A program made the position numbers and the translations under genes. This document shows, in pieces, positions 6,668 to 11,031 of a stretch of DNA of 11,031 bases. The stretch is taken from assembly GCA_003529325.1 (NCBI GenBank), contig DPVW01000494.1:3468-14498 (forward strand). The letters are read 5' to 3'. The DNA comes from Candidatus Latescibacterota bacterium. GTDB taxonomy: Bacteria; Latescibacterota; UBA2968; UBA8231. The notes beneath the pieces were generated by a model, which was not told where the DNA came from, searched no databases, and saw only the letters and a program-made list of their open reading frames with translations. Each line of letters begins with the position of its first letter. The first letter of the stretch is position 1.

Positions 6668-7459
6668 GTGCTCTCTCTAAATCATATCGGTGTATTGCTG
6701 CGGGACGAAGAACAGCCATTCCCGTTGGCAGAGATCCGAAATCTGTTCGATGCCCACGGTATCGTCATGACCGTCATCGAGGATGACGCTCCGCCTCCTG
6801 GCGACATCGACCTCGTCATGGCCATGGGTGGCGATGGCACGGTACTGCGGGCTCTCGATATCAGTCGCGAAACCCCCGTGTTGGCCATCAACTACGGTAC
6901 CGTGGGGTTTCTGACCGCCGGCGATCGGACCGACCTGGCGGCCATCTTGCAGCGACTCGTCGCCGGTGACTATCTCCTTAGCGAACGGTTATGCCTCGAG
7001 TGCCACCATCCCGGTGGCATCGTGCGTGCTGTCAACGAAGTTATGGTGCGCTCCAGTAATCGTCTCGTCTTCGTCGATGTTTTCGTCGATGATGCCAAGA
7101 TCCGCACGATCATAGGCGATGGCGTGGTTCTGGGTACACCTACAGGCAGCACCGGTTTTTTGCTGTCCGCCGGTGCGCCGATCGTCATGCCGGAGGTTCG
7201 TTGTCTGGTTCTCGATGGCATCAACGAGTACAACTTCAGCTCGCGCTCGCTCATCCTCACGCCGGAAGCCAAAATCCGACTCAGCATCACTCGCGAGACG
7301 CGTGAGCCCGAGGTGATTCTCATCGCCGACGGGAGGCGCATTACGACGCTACGCCCCGGCGTAGATCTCGAGGTCGTGTCGTCGCCGAAGACGGCCCGTC
7401 TCGTGTACTTTGACCCAGGTTACTTTTTCAGCAACCTGACATCAAAACTTTCATGGTAA
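6668..7459 (+). CDS. nadK: NAD kinase, divergent form
   Basis: A 263-residue enzyme that phosphorylates NAD to NADP in the cytosol. The diagnostic GGDGT is at 54-58 with the catalytic aspartate D56; NYGTVGFLT at 75-83 matches the NxGxLGFL motif; NE is at 123-124; the second signature is DGVVLGTPTGSTGF at 151-164; and a late DG is at 221-222. Two conserved places differ from the common bacterial consensus. The usual STAY after TPTG reads STGF, and the Pro-His segment before the RPLV strand reads INEYNFSSRSLIL (185-197). The fold and core residues remain, so activity is expected. The start is GTG with GGGGGA upstream; there is no in-frame ATG before the conserved region. It sits between a beta-hydroxyacid dehydrogenase gene and two SDR genes, the next starting 7 bases after its stop. 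Confidence 0.93.
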   Translation: MLSLNHIGVLLRDEEQPFPLAEIRNLFDAHGIVMTVIEDDAPPPGDIDLVMAMGGDGTVLRALDISRETPVLAINYGTVGFLTAGDRTDLAAILQRLVAGDYLLSERLCLECHHPGGIVRAVNEVMVRSSNRLVFVDVFVDDAKIRTIIGDGVVLGTPTGSTGFLLSAGAPIVMPEVRCLVLDGINEYNFSSRSLILTPEAKIRLSITRETREPEVILIADGRRITTLRPGVDLEVVSSPKTARLVYFDPGYFFSNLTSKLSW

Positions 7460-7466
7460 GGGTGGA

Positions 7467-8120
7467 ATGAGGCTCGCAATTACCGGTGCCGATCGGCCTA
7501 TGGGAGCAATGCTGTGTCGGTGTCTGGCAGTGGACCACGAGGTGTTCCCTGTAGGCGCTGCCGACGAACCTGCGCACGACCTCGGAACGGCAGGGGTATA
7601 TCGTTGCACCGATCTGGGGCAGCCAGCGCCGGCGGCGGCCGCGATTCAGGGCGCAGAGCTGGTTGTTCACGCAGAGCCGCATGATTCTGTCCTCGGCGAG
7701 GGTGCCGGGAGTGAGGCGGAATTGCTTGAGAGGATCAGTCGCGGCACATACGTCCTCGTGCAGGCCGCCGTCGAAGCCGGTATCGGTCGCATCATCCTGA
7801 TCAGCCAGATGCAACTGTTTGATTCTGTTCCTGAGGAGTATGAGGTAAATGCCGGCTGGTTACCCCGACCGCGGCCGGAGGCATCCTCTCTGGCGCCCTA
7901 TCTGGCGGAACTCACCTGTCGTGAGATCGCCCGGGTCGGGTTGATCGAGGCGGTGAATCTGCGCATGGGTGATCTCGACGGGGCGGAAGGTACCAGCGCT
8001 GATGATGCCGTGGCGGCTGTGCAAAATGCGCTGCGTGTCGATGTGCTCGGCGCCGGCTACCACTGGTATCAGCAGCACGTCGTCAGCGGCGGGCGCTTCG
8101 CACCATTGGCAGGACAGTAA
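7467..8120 (+). CDS. Degenerate NAD(P)-binding epimerase/dehydratase-like (extended SDR) protein
   Basis: A 217-residue protein resembling the nucleotide-binding half of extended short-chain dehydrogenases. Support comes from the N-terminal strand and loop MRLAITGADRPMG (1-13), VLVQAAVEAGIGRIILIS (96-113), an aromatic at the place of the SDR tyrosine (Y145), and NLRMGDL (164-170) at the usual LRxGN position. Two key features are missing. The TGxxGxxG loop has Arg instead of its middle glycine (R10), and the YxxxK pair reads Y145-LAE-L149, so the catalytic lysine is absent. It is also short, about 100 residues below the usual length. I infer it is a non-catalytic or altered member, perhaps a partner of the intact SDR encoded two bases downstream. 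The start ATG has AAGGG at 7458-7462, 4 bases upstream. Substrate unknown. Confidence 0.72.
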   Translation: MRLAITGADRPMGAMLCRCLAVDHEVFPVGAADEPAHDLGTAGVYRCTDLGQPAPAAAAIQGAELVVHAEPHDSVLGEGAGSEAELLERISRGTYVLVQAAVEAGIGRIILISQMQLFDSVPEEYEVNAGWLPRPRPEASSLAPYLAELTCREIARVGLIEAVNLRMGDLDGAEGTSADDAVAAVQNALRVDVLGAGYHWYQQHVVSGGRFAPLAGQ

Positions 8121-8122
8121 GG

Positions 8123-8932
8123 ATGGCGACGGTAGCAAGTGGCAAGGTGGTGATTTTCGGCGCCGGGGGACCTGTTGGTGCGGCGACGATCGCCGCACTC
8201 AAGGACCACTACATCCTGCGCTGCACGGACGCCGTAGCTCTCGACCAGATCGTCGCCGGGCAGCGTCGACAGAGTGCCACGGCCCCCCTTCCCGAATTGC
8301 TGGAAGCGCCGCACGAACGCACCGTCGTCGATGTCACCGACTACGACCAGGTGCGCGAGGCGTGCGAGGGCATGGACGCGGCCATCAATCTGACCGTTTT
8401 GCGGCACGTGCTCGACAAAGCGTTCGCCGTCAATACGGTAGGTGCTTACAACGTCGCCAAGGCGGCGGCGGACGCCGCCTTGAAAAGGCTCATCCACACG
8501 GGGCCATTCCACACTCGAATGTCACATCGCACCGATTACTGGCAGGATCACCAGGTCACCGATGACGTTCCCCTGCACCCAGGGGATGATCTCTATGCTT
8601 TGAGCAAGTACCTCGGTGGCCATATCACGCGGGTCTTCGCCGAAGAACGGGGCCTCGATGTGATCACCTACCTGTTTTGCGGTTTCCGCCCACGGATGAT
8701 CCAGCCCGGCGAAAAAGGCAAGGGCATCGGACCCTTCACCATCAGTTGGGAAGACTCGGGGGAGTCCTTCCTGTACGGACTGCGGGCGGGAGAGATGCCG
8801 ACACCATATGAGGTATTCTTTATCGCCACCGACTCGCCCGACCGGAAGTACCGCGTCGACAAGGCGCGGCGTCTGCTCGGTTGGCAAGCGACCGACACCT
8901 TCGAAGCACTGTACCGCCGCCCCACGAGCTGA
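8123..8932 (+). CDS. NAD(P)-dependent epimerase/dehydratase family protein (extended SDR)
   Basis: A 269-residue extended SDR with its expected residues in place. The glycine-rich loop GAGGPVG is at 13-19, an acidic residue follows the second strand (D36), AINLTV stands at 87-92, NTVGAYNVAKAA at 104-115, and the catalytic pair is Y158-ALS-K162. The C-terminal DKARRLLGW (246-254) is typical of sugar-nucleotide epimerase-like proteins. It probably oxidises, reduces or epimerises a sugar or similar polyol, but the substrate cannot be read from the sequence. The SDR serine position is not the usual SS(A/S) and reads HTGP. The start ATG lies two bases after the previous stop with AGGA 8 bases upstream, so the two SDR genes are likely co-translated. 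It ends 8 bases before the convergent prpD gene. Confidence 0.85.
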   Translation: MATVASGKVVIFGAGGPVGAATIAALKDHYILRCTDAVALDQIVAGQRRQSATAPLPELLEAPHERTVVDVTDYDQVREACEGMDAAINLTVLRHVLDKAFAVNTVGAYNVAKAAADAALKRLIHTGPFHTRMSHRTDYWQDHQVTDDVPLHPGDDLYALSKYLGGHITRVFAEERGLDVITYLFCGFRPRMIQPGEKGKGIGPFTISWEDSGESFLYGLRAGEMPTPYEVFFIATDSPDRKYRVDKARRLLGWQATDTFEALYRRPTS

Positions 8933-8976
8933 AGGGCCAGTTACAGGATGCCGACACGCAGCTCGTCAGCGGCATC
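8924..8976. other. Two interleaved inverted repeats at the convergent gene junction
   Basis: ACGAGCTG (8924-8931) is the exact reverse complement of CAGCTCGT (8959-8966), and GATGCCG (8947-8953) of CGGCATC (8970-8976). The two pairs cross each other, so they are either alternative hairpins or a pseudoknot. They span the stop codons of the SDR gene (8930-8932) and of prpD (8941-8943). No T-run is present, so intrinsic termination is not shown. 8-base repeats at this distance arise several times per 11 kb by chance. Confidence 0.3.
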
Positions 8977-10455
8977 GATGCGGTCACTCGGAACGACGAT
9001 GTGCAACTGTCCAACCTCCTCCGGTGTCAGTTCAGACAGTCTCTCCACCAGCCCTAGAAAGCGGTCGAGTTCTTCTGCCTCGGCGATGTCCTTTCCCAGA
9101 CTCAGCAGCTTGCGCACGTAGTCTTCCCGTTGAAAAGGGCGCGCCCCCAGAGAGTGCGCATTCGGATTGTCGAGTCCTTCGCTGAGGGTTGTTCCATCCG
9201 CCATGGTTACCACGACTTCGGCGCCGAATTTTTTTCCATGGAAGTCGGGATCGTGGTATGACTTTGTCCACTCTTCGACCTCCTCCGTACTGATCTTGTG
9301 CCACAACGAAATCGTCGAGGGGCGACGGGCACGCTCGGGAGTGTAACTGTCGGTGTGGTGCCAGGTGCCATCCTCCCAGGCGACAGCGAGGATGTACATG
9401 GCACTGTGGTCGAGGGTTTCGCGTGTGGAGTTCGGGTCCATTTTCTGTGGGTCCGCTGACCCGGTGCCGATGACAAAGTGGGTATGGTGGCTGGTACGGA
9501 TGACGACCTTCTGGATGTCGTCCAGTCGGAGTTGCCGTCTATGCAGGGCGAAGCCGATATCGATCAGTGCTTGAGCCTGGTATTCGGCGGAATGTTCCTT
9601 CGTGTAAGAATCGAGAATGGCACGCACCGGCTCACCAGGCGTCGGCAGGGGCACGTGATAGACGGCCTCGGTTCCGGACAACACCCAGGCGATCACGCCG
9701 TCTCGACCTTCGTAGATCGGTGACGGCGCCTGTTCTCCGAGCAGGGCCCGGCCTACTGCCTCAAGGGCGGTCTTGCCCGATTGTCCTGGTGCGTAGGCCT
9801 TCCAACTGGTGATCTCCCCCTTGCGTGACTGTCGTGTGGAGCAGGCCAGGTGCAGGCTCTGGTTGATGGCCTGATAGATCGTCTCCGTGGGCAGACCCAG
9901 GAGGGTGCCCGTGCCAGCCGCTACAGCAGGGGCAAGATGGGCGACGTGGTCGATCTTGTGTTCGTGCAGGCAGATGCCTGTGACAAGGGCCATCTGTGTT
10001 TCGTAGGCGATGAGAATACCGCGCAGCAGTTCGGCCCCGCCTTTGCCGGCCTGTTGAGCGGCGGCCACAAGGGCAGGGATCGTATCCCCCGGGTGCGAAT
10101 AATCGGCGGCCAGGTAACAATCGTGGAAGTCGAGTTCACGCACGGCGACGCCATTGGCCAACGCCGCCCACTCGCAGTGGAAGGTGCGTCCTGCTGGCAG
10201 GCCGAAGAGGGTGGCACCTCTGTTCGCAGGGTGGGGATAGCCCAGGGCAAGACGCCGGGCGTTGGTCACAGGTGTCCGGTTGAGTGCGGCGAGGGCGACC
10301 GCAGCATTGTCGATGATGCGGTTGCCCACCATCTGCGAGGTCTCGTCGAGGATGGGAGCTTCCGTGGAAGCGATTGACGCGATCTTCCACGCAAGTTGCT
10401 CCTCACGTGGTAACACCACACCCTCGGCGTGTGTACGTACCTCATGGATCTGCAT
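8941..10455 (-). CDS. prpD: 2-methylcitrate dehydratase (MmgE/PrpD family)
   Basis: A 504-residue cofactor-free dehydratase of the kind that converts 2-methylcitrate to 2-methyl-cis-aconitate in propionate breakdown. Recognisable blocks are MQIHEVRTH at the N terminus, VRELDFHDCYLAADYSHPGD at 105-124, CLHEHKIDHVAH at 162-173, RKGEITSWKAYAPG at 211-224, and the C-terminal domain segment LDHSAMYILAVAWEDG (348-363) then YHDPDF (400-405). These match the roughly 505-residue actinobacterial-type PrpD better than the E. coli enzyme. ATG 10455 is chosen because that family starts MxIHxVRTH. A GTG three codons earlier (10464) leaves only 3 bases after GGAG, against 12 for the ATG. No prpB, prpC or acnD is in the window, so the pathway role is inferred from family alone; some MmgE/PrpD proteins act on other substrates. 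Confidence 0.9.
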   Translation of the reverse strand: MQIHEVRTHAEGVVLPREEQLAWKIASIASTEAPILDETSQMVGNRIIDNAAVALAALNRTPVTNARRLALGYPHPANRGATLFGLPAGRTFHCEWAALANGVAVRELDFHDCYLAADYSHPGDTIPALVAAAQQAGKGGAELLRGILIAYETQMALVTGICLHEHKIDHVAHLAPAVAAGTGTLLGLPTETIYQAINQSLHLACSTRQSRKGEITSWKAYAPGQSGKTALEAVGRALLGEQAPSPIYEGRDGVIAWVLSGTEAVYHVPLPTPGEPVRAILDSYTKEHSAEYQAQALIDIGFALHRRQLRLDDIQKVVIRTSHHTHFVIGTGSADPQKMDPNSTRETLDHSAMYILAVAWEDGTWHHTDSYTPERARRPSTISLWHKISTEEVEEWTKSYHDPDFHGKKFGAEVVVTMADGTTLSEGLDNPNAHSLGARPFQREDYVRKLLSLGKDIAEAEELDRFLGLVERLSELTPEEVGQLHIVVPSDRIDAADELRVGIL

Positions 10456-10467
10456 CGGCTGCACTCA

Positions 10468-10471
10468 CTCC
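10468..10471 (-). promoter_or_regulatory. Ribosome binding site of prpD
   Basis: GGAG on the minus strand lies 12 bases before ATG 10455 and 3 bases before GTG 10464. Neither spacing is ideal. The longer one, together with family N-terminal length, favours the ATG. Confidence 0.4.
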
Positions 10472-10535
10472 AGAATCGGGGACAGGTTCATGTCTGAAGA
10501 CTTGCTGGCCATACCCGCCCAGCTGCATCGTCAAT

Positions 10536-11031
10536 TTACGGTTGGTAGACGACGGCCTGATTGTAGGGGATGATCAGGGGATTCACGCCTTGCGGTAGGT
10601 GCTGGGCCCACTGTTGTGGGTCGTAGTCACGCTGGACGAAGCAGCCGTAGTGGGTGGGGATCGCAGTCTGTAACCCCAGTGCCCCGGCGATCTTGCCTGA
10701 TCCTTCGAAGAAAGGGAACTCCCCTTCTTTGGGGTGGTTGGTGAGAAAGCCAACTTGCGGTTTCAAGTCGCGAATCGGCGCCAACAGCGTTTCGTGGTCG
10801 GCGAAATTGTTGATTGGATCGCCCGAGATGTAGATGCGGATGTCGCCCGTGTCGACGACAAAACCGAGGTGTTGTACGTCTGGCGCCTTGATGTCGGCGT
10901 CTGGATCGCCGTCGTGCGGTTTGGCGAATACGGTGTGGGCCGTTACGGAGCCCATCTTCGCGTTGTCACCGGCGGTGACCTCGGTTATGTGGGCGTCGGC
11001 GATGCCACCCTCCCTCATGCGGGCACAACTT
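10536..11031 (-). CDS. Metallo-beta-lactamase-fold hydrolase, UlaG-like (partial, N terminus missing)
   Basis: The reading frame stays open to the window edge, so only the C-terminal 164 or so residues are visible; the codons before the internal ATG at 11018 have no stop. Counting from that Met, AKPHDG carries the third-motif histidine H35, VDTGDIRIYISGDP carries the metal-bridging aspartate D67, and IPTHYG carries the last metal-ligand histidine H123. This order and the IYISGD strand fit the UlaG/lactonase-like branch of the MBL superfamily. The HxHxDH motif would lie upstream, outside the window. Metal-dependent hydrolysis is expected in the cytosol; the substrate is unknown. It is upstream of prpD on the same strand with an 80-base gap, so co-transcription is possible. 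Confidence 0.82.
   Translation of the reverse strand, partial: SCARMREGGIADAHITEVTAGDNAKMGSVTAHTVFAKPHDGDPDADIKAPDVQHLGFVVDTGDIRIYISGDPINNFADHETLLAPIRDLKPQVGFLTNHPKEGEFPFFEGSGKIAGALGLQTAIPTHYGCFVQRDYDPQQWAQHLPQGVNPLIIPYNQAVVYQP

Noticed and set aside
10456..10535. Promoter or small gene between the MBL gene and prpD
   Set aside because: Only a weak GGAG and a short GTCT-GA-AGAC palindrome are visible. I see no convincing -35/-10 pair and no coding frame.
1..11031. CRISPR array, transposase, phage, toxin-antitoxin or defence genes
   Set aside because: No direct repeat array, no such domains in any credible reading frame, and no gap long enough to hide one.

Overview
The window is about 11 kb of GC-rich, tightly packed bacterial chromosome. 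All of it is coding except one 176-base gap and a few short gaps. The organism looks Gram-negative, because it encodes a PpiD-like inner-membrane periplasmic chaperone. It does not look like a typical proteobacterium: fabF sits directly upstream of rnc (proteobacteria usually have lepB-rnc-era), and the octanoyl-transfer enzyme is of the LipM type rather than LipB. A poorly cultured Gram-negative phylum of the Latescibacterota or Gemmatimonadota kind would fit, but this is a guess that needs marker-gene phylogeny.

Layout, plus strand (1-8932): the last 17 codons of fabF; rnc (RNase III, TTG start); a 168-base imperfect palindrome whose left end contains the rnc stop codon; a lipM-like octanoyltransferase gene; two overlapping dipeptide/oligopeptide ABC ATPase genes (dppD- and dppF-like) without permease or binding-protein genes; a long ppiD-like gene with three parvulin-like modules; a 2-hydroxy-3-oxopropionate reductase-like gene; a divergent NAD kinase gene; and two consecutive extended-SDR (epimerase-like) genes, the first lacking key catalytic residues. 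Spacings from lipM onward run from an 8-base overlap to a 49-base gap, so lipM to the second SDR gene could be one transcription unit.

Minus strand (8941-11031): a full-length prpD (MmgE/PrpD family), tail to tail with the last SDR gene at a distance of 8 bases, and upstream of it the C-terminal two thirds or so of an UlaG-like metallo-beta-lactamase-fold hydrolase gene cut by the window edge.

The plus-strand genes mix housekeeping functions (fatty acid synthesis, RNA processing, lipoate assembly, envelope protein folding, NADP supply) with a small group of NAD(P)-dependent oxidoreductases. I see no CRISPR array, tRNA, rRNA, transposase, phage or defence gene, and no convincing new multi-gene system. 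The most unusual item is the long palindrome at the end of rnc, which can be drawn either as one long hairpin or as a stem carrying three hairpins.
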